From Alectoria sarmentosa (taxonomy: Eukaryota > Ascomycota > Lecanoromycetes > Lecanorales > Parmeliaceae), in the NCBI GenBank assembly GCA_009733775.1, contig WOGZ01000029.1, positions 142,886-206,885 of the forward strand: a stretch of 64,000 bases of DNA. Direction: 5' to 3'. Of this stretch, positions 45,266 through 55,675 are shown in pieces. Numbering within the stretch: the first letter of the stretch is position 1; each line of letters begins with the position of its first letter. The notes under the pieces are model-generated. The model saw only the letters and a list, made by a program, of their open reading frames with translations, ran no database searches and was not told the DNA's origin. The translations under genes and the position numbers were made by a program.

Positions 45266-45621
45266 TCGCAAGCGATCTTCATAGCGTCTTGATCAGCCCG
45301 ATTGCTTTTGATTGTTGCTGGCTGACTCAGCTTCAATTGTCCCGTAGAATTGGGTCCCTTCTCTCACAGTCTTGCAGTAGGTAGTATTCGCAGTCATCGT
45401 ACTTCGATTTATTAGACCCTGCACCACCACCACCACCACTGCATAGATGATGTCCAATCTCACAAGGTACGAGTACGAGTAGAGGCAAAGAACACCGAAG
45501 AAGCGGCATATCCGTGGGACCCATCTTTCTTCTTTGAGCTGATCCTTCTAGGCAGCGGTCTTCTACATGAGTTATTCTGCGTTCCTACATCTCATATACT
45601 ACCAGTCGGCTCCGTCTCCTC
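45266..45621. promoter_or_regulatory. Bidirectional promoter between BCS1 and the FMP30-like gene
   Basis: 356 bp separate the two divergent ATGs. A (cca)n run (caccaccaccacc) lies at about 45422-45437. Both genes encode proteins expected in the mitochondrial inner membrane, so co-regulation is plausible but not shown. Confidence 0.55.
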
Positions 45622-47551
45622 ATGCAAACCTTCCTGCGCCAATTTTTCTGTCTCCCAAAAAAGCCAACATCCCCGCGCAAATCCTTTTCTACATCTCATA
45701 GAATGTCAAGCTCGGGAACAGCTGCCTCGCTCTATGCTGCCACAATCTCTCCAGCCTCGGTCACTGGAGCTGAGCCTGAAGAAGCCAAAGACAAGCGGCA
45801 TCACCTGAAGGACGGCAAGGGTTTCACTAATCCATGGGTGTGTACTGAACCTCCAATAGCAGGCGACGAGTCATACTGATTGGTACGTCTTCCCTTATAG
45901 GATAGCTGGACTGAGTTTACGGGTCCTGGTATCGTGAAGGCGTTGGTCATGTACGTTTGCTCGTCCGTAGTAACACCCAACGCTCAACCCTCTTCAGGCG
46001 CCGCCTCAAGGGTATTGCAAATAGACCTGATACCACACCTCCAACAGTGATCGTTCGAAAGCCAGACTTCCTTCCCTCCCGAACCACTGATACCCTCCGA
46101 GCCACATGGTTAGGTCATGCCTGTTATTTCGTGGAGTTTCCTGAAGGCTTCCGCGTCCTGTTCGACCCCGTCTTCAGCGAGCGATGCAGGTCAGTATTGA
46201 TATCTCCACCACCTTTCTATATCGCTTGGGCAAAGGACCGGAGTTCAAGCATCGAATTCAGCTAATGGCCTTTGATCATTGTAGCCCATTCACGTGGATG
46301 GGCCCCAAACGCTATACGGAGGTGCCGTGTCAAATCGAGGATATTCCTACCATTGACGCTGTCGTGATATCACACAGTCATTACGACCACATGGACCACC
46401 CGACTATCATGAAGATCAAGGCGAAGCATCCTAATGTCCACTTTTTTGTTCCCCTCGGCAACAAGAAATGGTTCGCAGAGTCAGGCATCAAAGAGGGTGT
46501 GACGGAGCTTGATTGGTGGGAGCAGCGAGACATTGACTTGGCACCCTCCGCGAGCAAGCCTGCAGTATCGAAGACAGGTGTTAAGTCGGACTCGGCAAAA
46601 GAGAAGAGCATTTCCGCTCGCATTGGATGTCTACCATGCCAGCACACAAGCGCCCGGACTTTATTTGACAAGGGACTCACTCTATGGGCTAGCTGGAGTA
46701 TTGAAAGCGGAGGTAAAAAAGTCTGGTTTGGAGGTGACACTGGCTACCGAGCTGTGCCAGAGCTACCTAAAGGTGTCGATGACTACGATGAAGAGCACGT
46801 CTACCCTCATTGTCCTGGTGAGCGAGCTGTGTCGTTGATTCGTACTGTGTTTTGAGTTGCGAGACTTGTCGCAGGAGTTGAAGACTCCCGGAACGTGTTT
46901 CGTGACTCAAATCTGGTCCAAAAGAGACATCCTGACTCCGAAATCATTTAGCCTTCAAGCACATTGGTGAACTTCGAGGACCCTTCGACCTTGGCCTTAT
47001 TCCTATAGGCGCCTACGTACGTTTTCCCGCTTTCCACATTCCTTTACCCGAGCGACATGCTAGGTTTTGATTGATCATTTGGGACTTTTCACCGAGAAAA
47101 TGCTAGAAGCTGGGTTATCCTCAGAAATGCTGACTCTGAGGTCTTTATTCAGGATCCCCGCTGGATTATGTCGCCTATGCATGCGAATCCTTTTGACAGC
47201 GTCAACATTTTCAAGGACACAAAATGTGAACGAGCTATGGGTATACATTGGGGAACTGTAAGGCACTTTTCGGGGTTACCTCTTCCTGTTTGAGACTCCT
47301 TTCTGAGTCGCGAGACGTTTTGCAGGAGCATATCACGCCTTTGACTACCTAATGTACTCCCCAGACATGTCTTCTCATTCAATTTTTCGTCCTCAAATGG
47401 GAATGCTGACTCCGAAATGCGCCAGTGGGTGTTGACAGAGGAAGATGTGCTCGAGCCGCCTCAGCTGCTCAAAAAAGCTCTCACAAGAAGCGGCATACCG
47501 GATACAGGGGTATTCGATGTGTGTGAGGTCGGAGAGAGCCGACACTTTTGA
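45622..47551 (+). CDS. NAPE-PLD/FMP30-like metallo-beta-lactamase hydrolase
   Basis: A zinc phospholipase-D-type hydrolase of the N-acylphosphatidylethanolamine family; the yeast relative Fmp30 is in the mitochondrial inner membrane. Seven exons (45622-45837, 45901-45950, 45998-46189, 46285-46817, 46952-47016, 47153-47257, 47426-47551) give 1287 nt, 428 residues. The basic, Ser-rich N-terminus ([20 protein letters not shown]) looks like a mitochondrial presequence. Motifs: [19 protein letters not shown], the zinc ligands [47 protein letters not shown] then [20 protein letters not shown], and [18 protein letters not shown]. Introns 1-3 are 47-95 bp, while introns 4-6 are 134, 136 and 168 bp; 4 and 6 belong to the introner-like family. 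Confidence 0.94.
46818..46951 (+). other. Introner-like intron, copy B (FMP30-like gene)
   Basis: 134 bp, exactly the length of copy A. It ends ctgactccgaaatcatttag and has the core gcgagacttgtcgcaggag, which can fold on itself (GCGA/TCGC). Confidence 0.78.
47017..47152 (+). other. Long intron, possible diverged member of the same family
   Basis: 136 bp, with aaatgctgactctgag near its 3' end, like the tgctgactccgaa of copy C. I see no clear internal core, so membership is doubtful. Confidence 0.3.
47258..47425 (+). other. Introner-like intron, copy C (FMP30-like gene)
   Basis: 168 bp. The core gcgagacgttttgcaggag matches copy B (gcgagacttgtcgcaggag) at 16 of 19 positions, and it ends tgctgactccgaaatgcgcc-ag. 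Confidence 0.75.
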
Positions 47552-48072
47552 GGCGTGGAACATTGAAGCTCAAGCCTCCTGCTTTTCTTAAAAGAGTCCG
47601 AAGAAGTCCGAGGAACACAGTGTAAAAAATGCACATCTGGTTTGCCCTTTCGGCGGACAAACCGATTGAGCCATATGAGATGGACTTGTCTGTCTCGAGC
47701 ACTTGATCTTCGAATTTTAAACGCTGTCTTACGGCAAGGGGAAAGCACTTATGAGGTTCCTTTGGAAGGGGAGCTCTCCGTACCATCGCCTTCATTGCAA
47801 TGTTCAGATGTATTGATATTTGTCTAGCATTTCAGCTTCTTTAAGGGCCTAGGATTTGACTCTTCCCGTCTACGTTCCTAAACGGAAGCAAATAGTGCAC
47901 GTCTCCATAGCAAAGGGCGACTCCACCTGACACCTAGGATTGCAAGCGTCAGGGATGCCAACGCTAGGAGGACTGATTTTGCCAAAAGAGTCGGACAAGT
48001 CATCGCTCTAGATGATCAATTGATTCCATTTGCATAAGCTCTCAAACCCAATAACCTGATGTCTTTTGGCTC
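47552..48072. other. Intergenic, convergent genes
   Basis: 3' flanks of the FMP30-like gene (+) and the epoxide hydrolase (-). No gene seen. Confidence 0.5.
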
Positions 48073-49230
48073 TCACTGCTTGCCCAAAAATTCAAGGATT
48101 CTTTCGACAACTGTCTCGGGCTTTTCTTGCTGGACCCAGTGCCCGGCATCCTCAACCCACTTCACACCGCGGAAATCAGTGCAGGCCTCCTTCATCTTGT
48201 CGATCGATCCCGGATGCTGGTAGATTAGCCAATCCTTCGTCCCAGTGATATACAAGAGAGGCACTTCGACCTTCTTGCCAGCAAAGATGTCAATGTCCCT
48301 CTGCAGCTCTGGGTTCGTAATGACACGATACCAGTTCAAGCCCCCTTGAAAGCCTGTACGCCCAAATTCACTAACATAGATGTCAAGTTCGGCGTCAGGA
48401 AACCACCGAGGGGACTTCTCGCGCATTTGCTCGGTCTCTTCTTCTGTCATGTCTTGCGCTACGGTATCACGCATACCGAGCTCTAGCGGCATCACATAAT
48501 AATGAGGCAAGATTGCGAGCTCCTTTGCGGTCATTTCTTTGAGTGGACGCGGGTTGTTGTGAGCGTCTGCGCTCTTCAAGTGGAAATATCCTCTCAAGAA
48601 TTCAAAAAGGCCCTCTTTGGGAGCCATCTCTTTATTAGCTTCTGCTGTCGAATAATACCACCTATAATGTTTCCTTGGTGGATCGAGCCGTCTCAGCTCT
48701 TCATGCAGATCAGGCATTGCGGGCAACAAGTCCCTCTCAGGCGCAATATCGAAGGGAAGTCTAGGTGGACCAAGGAAAGGGGCCCCCAACAGGACAACTT
48801 GGCGGAAGACGTCGGGCCTGCTAAGAGCTGCAAGTGAGGCAGGAACGCATCCGAAATCATGACCGACTATGCATTCGACTTTATTATAGCCTAGCCGCTG
48901 CACCAGGACTACCACGTCCCGCACCAAATTCGTTTGAGCGAAGGTCCGCAGGTCAACGCCTTGGAAGCAGGACGCGTCCCACCCAGTAGTCCTGCCGTAC
49001 CCTCGCTGATCAAAGGCGACGACATAGAAGCCAGGCTTTGCGAGGGCTGGCATAACTTTGCGCCAGGAATATGCAAGCTCCGGAAAGCCATGGAGAAGGA
49101 TGATAAGGGGATTGCCTTTGGAGCCGGATTCAATGATGTGGTAGGAGAGGTCTGAAGCGCTGCTTGTAATTTGACGTTCTTGGAGACCTGCGGAAAGGGG
49201 AAGAGGCTGTAGAGGTAGGGAAGATCCCAT
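48073..49230 (-). CDS. Soluble epoxide hydrolase (alpha/beta-hydrolase)
   Basis: Hydrolyses epoxides to diols. The single exon from ATG 49230 gives 385 residues. The oxyanion motif LLHGFPELAYSWR is followed by FDQRGYGRT. The nucleophile elbow is VGHDFGCVPAS (Asp nucleophile, typical of epoxide hydrolases rather than Ser lipases). GTKDWLIYQ carries the acid and EDAGHWVQQEKPE the catalytic His. The lid between contains PHYYVMPLELG and a WYRV segment; Tyr residues in the lid usually activate the epoxide. No signal peptide, so probably cytosolic or peroxisomal; the end LGKQ is not a clear PTS1. The six codons upstream of the chosen ATG lack their own ATG. Confidence 0.93.
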   Translation of the reverse strand: MGSSLPLQPLPLSAGLQERQITSSASDLSYHIIESGSKGNPLIILLHGFPELAYSWRKVMPALAKPGFYVVAFDQRGYGRTTGWDASCFQGVDLRTFAQTNLVRDVVVLVQRLGYNKVECIVGHDFGCVPASLAALSRPDVFRQVVLLGAPFLGPPRLPFDIAPERDLLPAMPDLHEELRRLDPPRKHYRWYYSTAEANKEMAPKEGLFEFLRGYFHLKSADAHNNPRPLKEMTAKELAILPHYYVMPLELGMRDTVAQDMTEEETEQMREKSPRWFPDAELDIYVSEFGRTGFQGGLNWYRVITNPELQRDIDIFAGKKVEVPLLYITGTKDWLIYQHPGSIDKMKEACTDFRGVKWVEDAGHWVQQEKPETVVERILEFLGKQ

Positions 49231-49898
49231 GGTGGGAAGGGTAGGCAATAAATAGAAACGTTGCCAAATTCGAAACGTGAAAGGATTGACTCCAATTGGC
49301 GAATGCTTTTTCCCTCCTTAACATCAAGGAGGATCAGGACAAATGAAAGCCCAAGTAAGGTGAAAATGACGCTTCAGAGATGATGATTTTCAGCGTAGAC
49401 AGCACCATCTCTTTGTACCTTTCCTTGATACCATGTCCATGGACAGGACGTTGAAATTTGTAAAATTTTCCCTGCTCTACACGTGCTTGAATGGTGCGCT
49501 GTAGAAGAAAATCTTGCCCTAAGATCGCCCTAAAATCACCGCCGCTCCGGCGGCGGCGTATCGACCACGACAAAGGTAAGGGTCCTGGACCAAGCGTCCA
49601 CTCTCTTCCTCACTATCCCTGTGTATTCGGCCGTAGAGAATTTAATATCTACAGCATCTAAATTATTCTAGCATTCCCCCCCCCCAAGGAAGAGCAACAG
49701 TTTGGCTCTATCGCTGTCATTCCAGAGTCCTGCAGCGCCAGCTCGGAAATTAAGTCGCCTCACCACTCGGAAAATTGCGCATAGATGCACCACCAAAGAA
49801 CCTAGCGACGATAGCCATCCAAGAGCTTGACGTTCATCCGAGGTCTGGAGGCCTGTTCGACTCGTCACTAAGGCAGACTCGACAGATCTCGAAGAGCC
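49231..49898. promoter_or_regulatory. Divergent promoter region
   Basis: 668 bp between the epoxide hydrolase (-) and the 1578-aa protein (+). A C run lies at about 49676-49685 and a ccgccgctccggcggcgg GC-rich palindrome at about 49539-49557. No gene seen. Confidence 0.45.
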
Positions 49899-52800
49899 AT
49901 GTTTAATCGCAAGAGAGCGAGCTCCAATCCCGTAAGCCCTCTTCAGCTGAAGTCACACTACAGACTTGCTCTTTTCGCTGCAGTACAACTGACATTGAGA
50001 GGATGTAGCCTCGACTTGTGAAAACGGTCCCAAGTGCCGCTGCCTCTACTGCTGCTACGCAAGCTTTTCTGGCCAACCGAAATTCCAATGCCAACCTCTC
50101 AAATGCCGCTGCAGCCGCAGCTCTGCGCTCTCAGACAACTAGTCCAGTATCAGTCGGACAGATAAAGACAAAACGCATGCAAAGGCGTGGCTCCGTTTCG
50201 TCAAATGGCACTGCACCCGATCGGCCTGGACTACGACGGCAGGGAAGTAGCGGGTCTATGACGGAGCGAACCTTTCGGGATCCTTCACCAGGCCGTCCTG
50301 CTTCTTCACACGGACCATATGCACGTCAAGATGAACCTCCACCCGTACCCGCAGTTCCAAAGACGTATGCTTCGCCGGTCTCCATGCCACAAACAGCCGC
50401 TCGAAGGGCAGCGAGCGTCGAGCCACCGGAGAGAGTCAGCTCTCCTCCCCCACGCTTGGCTGGAGGGCGTGGTGTAAGTCTGGATAGAGGACCAGGAGAC
50501 TACAAGCCGATCCAAGGAGGACTTAAGGCTGGGTTGACTAGCCTAGACACTGTTGGCGAATTGGAACGGGCTGGGAGCAGAGGATCCGTCAACTTTTCAA
50601 GGCCGATGAGCCCTACAAACTCGCCGCCGAATTCACCATTGACAGGCGGTCGGGTGAGGTCTCCGCCTCCGACTAACGCTACTCTGGTCTCTGGTCTTCC
50701 AAGTCGCGAGGTTGATAGAATAATGAAGTCCATACAGGAAACCGCTGGGCGACCTGTCAAAAAGAAGAAGAAAGCGGTGACGAGGGAGAACGCTGAGGGG
50801 AGCCATCTTGCGGCTGGTACAGCCAACGGCCCGTCTCAGGGGACTTCCTCAGAGGCGACTCCCCCGTGGCGATTAGCCCCGATCACATCGACACCACCAC
50901 CATCAAGTACTGAATCTCAGCCAAGCGTTGTCACCGAGGCTCCGAGGCCCAAAAAGAAGAAAAAGAAGATCATCCCAGCTGCAGGCTCGCAAGCTCAAGA
51001 GGCAGGTGAAGGATTTGGAAGCGCTTACCCATCTGATACCGATTCAGTAACATCGGAACGCAGTAGCACAGCTGAACGATCTCGGAGTCTCAATACCAGG
51101 GTAGCTGGTATGTTAGCCAAACAGCCTTCAATTGTACGTGAAGATCGTGAGGCCGAAGAACATGAAGAAAGACAGATACCAACGAAGAGAACCAACGGTC
51201 AAGTGATCAAGAGTGGTACTGCTTTTGCAGGAACGCCAGCAAACACGTCCAAGATTGTATCAAAAGAACGTCACCACAACATGACTGCGAGTCAACAAGC
51301 TGCCTTACAAGAATCGAAGCGGACTTCTCTGGATGTTCCAGGCCCAGCTAGACCTCAGTCGCTTAGTCCAGCCAGGGCTGCTCATTTCTCGTCTCAGCCG
51401 GAATACGAGACTCCAGACGGCACAAAGCACCAGCCGCCAGCACGTTCAGTTTCACCAGCCAAATCTGCCCTGAAGCATTCCCCTTCCCGTGGGCATTCGC
51501 CGATTGGAGTCATAGTTGGAGGCCAGAGTCGTCGGCAACGCCTTGCCTCTAGTGAAGCTTCGGACACTGCTTCGAACATCTCAGATGATGGATTGAGGTC
51601 CTTGCCGAAGAAAAATAAGAGCGCGCGAGTCAGCTTTGACGAAGACTCCGTTGCTGTGGGCCGTGCCGCAAGCCCCCCCGTGAGTCCTGATTCGCCGGTA
51701 ATACTTAGTCCGCAGAGCAAACCTCGGTCTCGTAGCTGGTTTGACCTCGTTCGAGAGAAGAACCAGGAGTCGATGTTGTCCGATTCTGATCAAGACAGCG
51801 TCATAAAGCCCACCCCGACTTTACCTTCTTTCGGAAGTATACGCAGTCGCAATGATGAGCTGGCGCTTGACTCTGCTGAAGAGCAGAAACCCAGCGGAGA
51901 TCGGGCAAATGACACGCTGCGCAGCATGGATAATTCCACAGACCAGGTTGTTGGAGGTCTCCTGTCGCAAGACGCTGCAACCAAGAATAACAAAGACGGT
52001 ATACGGCCAATGACGTATCAAGATCCTCAAGACCCCCTGCCTCCGGAGATTAAGTTCGTTGAGGGAAGTGGGTATCATTCTGATGAAGAGAGTAATACTC
52101 TCGAGGAGCAGCGAGAATTCAAGCGCTCGGCGACCAATGAAGGTGCTCCTCAAGTTTCTGATGCCGTAATAAGCAAAGAAACGGCTTCAACTGATGTGCC
52201 GACGGAGAAGTTGGCGTTTGAACAACCATGTGCGGATGTCCCCTCGATTTCTCTTCAGCCAGCGACGCCGGCGCTGGAGACAGGCCGTAGCGAGCGGACC
52301 TCATGGCTTGAGATGCCTGGCGGGTTTCCTTTAGCTTGGGAAGCCGCAGAAAGCTCCAATAGTTCCGTCACTCCTTTTTCAGAGACACGTCCCGAAATAA
52401 CACCAGCAACAGTCGGAATCGCAGAACCTGAGCCAGAAGCTGCAGCTGCTCAGCATGACGCAGGGACTCCGCATGTTGGTGAAGTTGCTGAGGGTTTGCG
52501 GATACAGATTGAGTCACAAAGCGGTGACGAGTCCGAGGACACAGGCGGCAGTATCTACAGCGATGCGGCAGAAGACCCAGATGATCTTGACGGCGACGGA
52601 TTTGGATCTATTAATGCCATAGTTGAAAGTTCAGCAGCAAGTCCAGTACTAGCCGTCACCGGCAGACCGCCGCCTGTAAGCCCAACCAACATGGCACCTA
52701 TAGCCAAAACTGCACGGCCTAGCCCGTTAGCGAGGAACGACAGTGAACTCTCGGAGCCTACATCGGACGCAGGGTGGGACCAGGCACAAGCATACTGGTC

Positions 52801-54712
52801 GGGACTGAGTCAGACTAGGAGACAGCAATTGGAGCATGCAGCTGCACCTGGAGCTCTTGACAAGACCGTTATCCCGAGCGATTCAACGAGGGACCCAGAG
52901 TCAACAAAGAAGACAAAGAGAAAATTTCCCAAATCGGCTACTTCAGGCGCAGGGACGAATGATCCGGCATTACCGCCTTGGCCTGACAAACAATATCGTC
53001 ACGACGTCGCCAGACCAAAATCGCCTAAAGCGCCACCGCCCAAATCGTCAATGCGAAATGCGCAAGCCGATGATGAACAAACAACCCATATGCGCTCCTC
53101 GATGCGCAATGGACCACCCCCCAAATCGGCATTAAGGAACAGTGGTCAGGCTGATAATACGCAAGAAACCCATATGCGCTCCTCAATGCGCAATGGACCC
53201 CCGCCCAAGTCGGCATTAAGGAATGGCGGTCAAAGGAGTAGCGTGCAATCACAGCCAGAGCCAAGAGGCGCTTTGCAGAAGAAGAATCGTCCAGTTTCGG
53301 CGGTGGCAATGATTGACTACGACAAGCCTCAAGCTTCGCCTGTGCCTGCTCACTCACGAGCTGCGTCGACCGGTACACCTGCGATCTCTCTAACACCCGT
53401 ACCTGCCCAGCCAAAGAATAAGAAGCCAACAGCGAAGCCTAAATTGGACCGGAACGACAGCGACTCTTCCAGTAGTTTCAAAAAGGCCCGTACCTCCACG
53501 TCCAATACAAACTCAAACCGTTACAGTATGAAACGGACGATGAGACCTTCATCAGCGGATGCTCGACCTCAGTCTCTAAGCACTACTCAATCATTGAGCG
53601 GCCGTACCTCATCACCCACAGGCTCCATGGCAAGGCGTCCATTTAGCTCCGTGGGCCCTGGCGGCAATGGTATGCGAACCTCTATGCGAGATTCCATTGA
53701 CTCGGGCAAGCCTGCTCGGACAACCCTTCGAGGGTCAATGGATTCAAAACGCCCAAAATCTCCCTCACGATTCGGCTTCAGCAAAAGTTCCAAGCCTAAG
53801 CCAGTGGATTCGAAGCCAAGCTCACGTTTCTCGAGTCGTTTCGGCGATTCCAGCGACGACGAGGATGGCCGACCAAATCTGAGCAGCCGCTTCGCAGATT
53901 CGAGTGACGATGAGCCAGCGGAGTTGACACCAGTCCGAGGTATACCTAGACGAATTGACGAAGGAGACTCAACCGATCTTGAAGACAGCTCTGTAGAGAA
54001 TGTAGCCACGCCTTCAAAACCACAGACGAACGGCGCCAAAGCTCCCGTGACCACCAAACCTGAGGGTTTGGCTCTCGCAACTGGCTCCCTTCGCGCTGCT
54101 TCCGGTGACGGTCCCACCGCAGTCATGGGTTCCGGCCTCCAAGCTAAGAAGGCCGCGGAAAAGGAGAATAAGAAGCGATCCTTTTTTGCATCGCTGGGCA
54201 GTAGAAAACGCGATTCATCGAGCGTGCGCAAAACAGATACCGAGAGTGCCGCTCGCGGCGACACCGCTTTAGAGCGCTCAAAAGTAGAGACACAAGCAAC
54301 AACGCCGTCCAAGAATGGACGTGTGCTAGGACCCAGTTCTCCAAAGGCAGATCCTATCGCTCTACAGCTACCTACGGTGGTTTCGCAGACGAGCACAGCA
54401 CAAAGCTCTCCTAAAAGTCCGAAACTCCAGCGGAGGAACACTCCTAAACGACTTTCCAGTGCTAATGACATCTCTTGGCCGCTGGCGCAAAGTCCCGGGG
54501 GCACAACAGGGAACGTGGATAATCGGCCACGGACTTCTGATGGCCAGCCTAAGCCTATCCATGCTGCGGCCGGAAGACCAGACTTGGGCACGGGAAGATC
54601 GACAGTGCAAGGTGAAGGTGCTAATGTGGCTGGGGCGGATGTGCTCGTGGGAGCGACTGGCAAAAAGAAGAGGTTCCCAATGTTGAGAAAGGCGTTTGGG
54701 TTGCGTGACTGA
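49899..54712 (+). CDS. Very large disordered protein, 1578 aa
   Basis: Exon 1 (49899-49931) encodes MFNRKRASSNP. A 77-bp intron leads to the 4.7-kb second exon, 50009-54712. The sequence is mostly disordered and rich in Ser, Pro, Arg and Lys. Visible elements: a conserved-looking N-terminal helix (STAATQAFLANRNSNANLSN), basic clusters KKKKKAV and KKKKKKII, tandem RSSMRNGPPPKSALRN repeats (residues about 1020-1080), two SSRF.DSSDDE motifs (FSSRFGDSSDDED, LSSRFADSSDDEP) and a basic C-terminus KKKRFPMLRKAFGLRD, like a membrane- or scaffold-binding end. Such proteins in filamentous fungi often act at the cortex or in septation, but I do not recognise this one. Uniform codon use and unbroken length make it certainly coding. 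Confidence 0.85.
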
Positions 54713-55675
54713 GGTGGCTACGTTGACCACCATTTTTGCCGGGTCGAAACTTAATTCTAGGAAGAAGAGAAGAGAAGCGTATAATGTCATTTGCCTTACC
54801 TTACGTGGGATGCATACATACAACTGTCAGCGGGCGTTGAATTCATTGTGCATGTTGTCTTTCTTTTGAACCATCTCGAGTCTCGACATGTCCTGTCGCA
54901 GAGCAAATGTAGATATGTACCCTTTGACACTCTACCGAGACTTATACGTGAAAGGGACGTCACCCTGCTAATTGATACCATTCCTCTACACCTCGCGGTC
55001 GATTTGCCTCCAACCCAAAAGAGGAGAGGTGAGAGAGATGTAGTGGATGATGATGATCTCGTTACCCGTCGAAGCAGGTTCTCCCTCCACACCTCCAACA
55101 TGGGACAGATGATACGAGAGTAACGAAGAACAGAAAATAGTCACGAATGCGTCAATGCATATTATGCCTCCAGTCGTGCTTCCCCTCGAGTCTTGATATG
55201 TGGTCGATGTAAGTTGGCTTGAATTATTAGGGTTGGGGACTGGGAAACTGTTCTTGATTATATAACACTCAACAGACTAGGTCGGTATGGTACTCGTACT
55301 AGTACATAACAGTTGCTTGGTCGATTTAGCGGGTCAATACAGGCCTCTAAAAATAGACATTTACGAACTGTCAATAATGTTGAACAAGCGTGAAGCTGTG
55401 TGTATGCGTAGTAGATGTTCAAGTTTGCAACCATCCACTAGACCATTTGGTCTTCGCGCTTCTGGCATCGAATCTGCTTTACGAGCATCGACTCTCATGA
55501 CTGAATCCATGTTGGTCCATTAGCGACCGTCAAATACGAGCGTAGCCCCGATTCACCCTCTTAACTTTCGCCCCCAAGGTGCTCTTTCTCGAACCCGAGC
55601 CATAGGTTCTTCCTCTTTCACTGTTTGCATCCAAGAGTGAAAGAGTCCTACAAGTATCCTTCCCAAATATCTAAC
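54713..55675. promoter_or_regulatory. Intergenic, promoter of the GH17 gene
   Basis: The tandem orientation leaves a 963-bp gap with CT-rich sequence before ATG 55676. No gene seen. Confidence 0.5.

Noticed and set aside
53587..54663. 358-codon open frame on the minus strand
   Set aside because: It is fully antisense to the 1578-aa gene; it mirrors Ser/Arg-rich codons, and its Leu/Ser/Arg-rich translation shows no domain.
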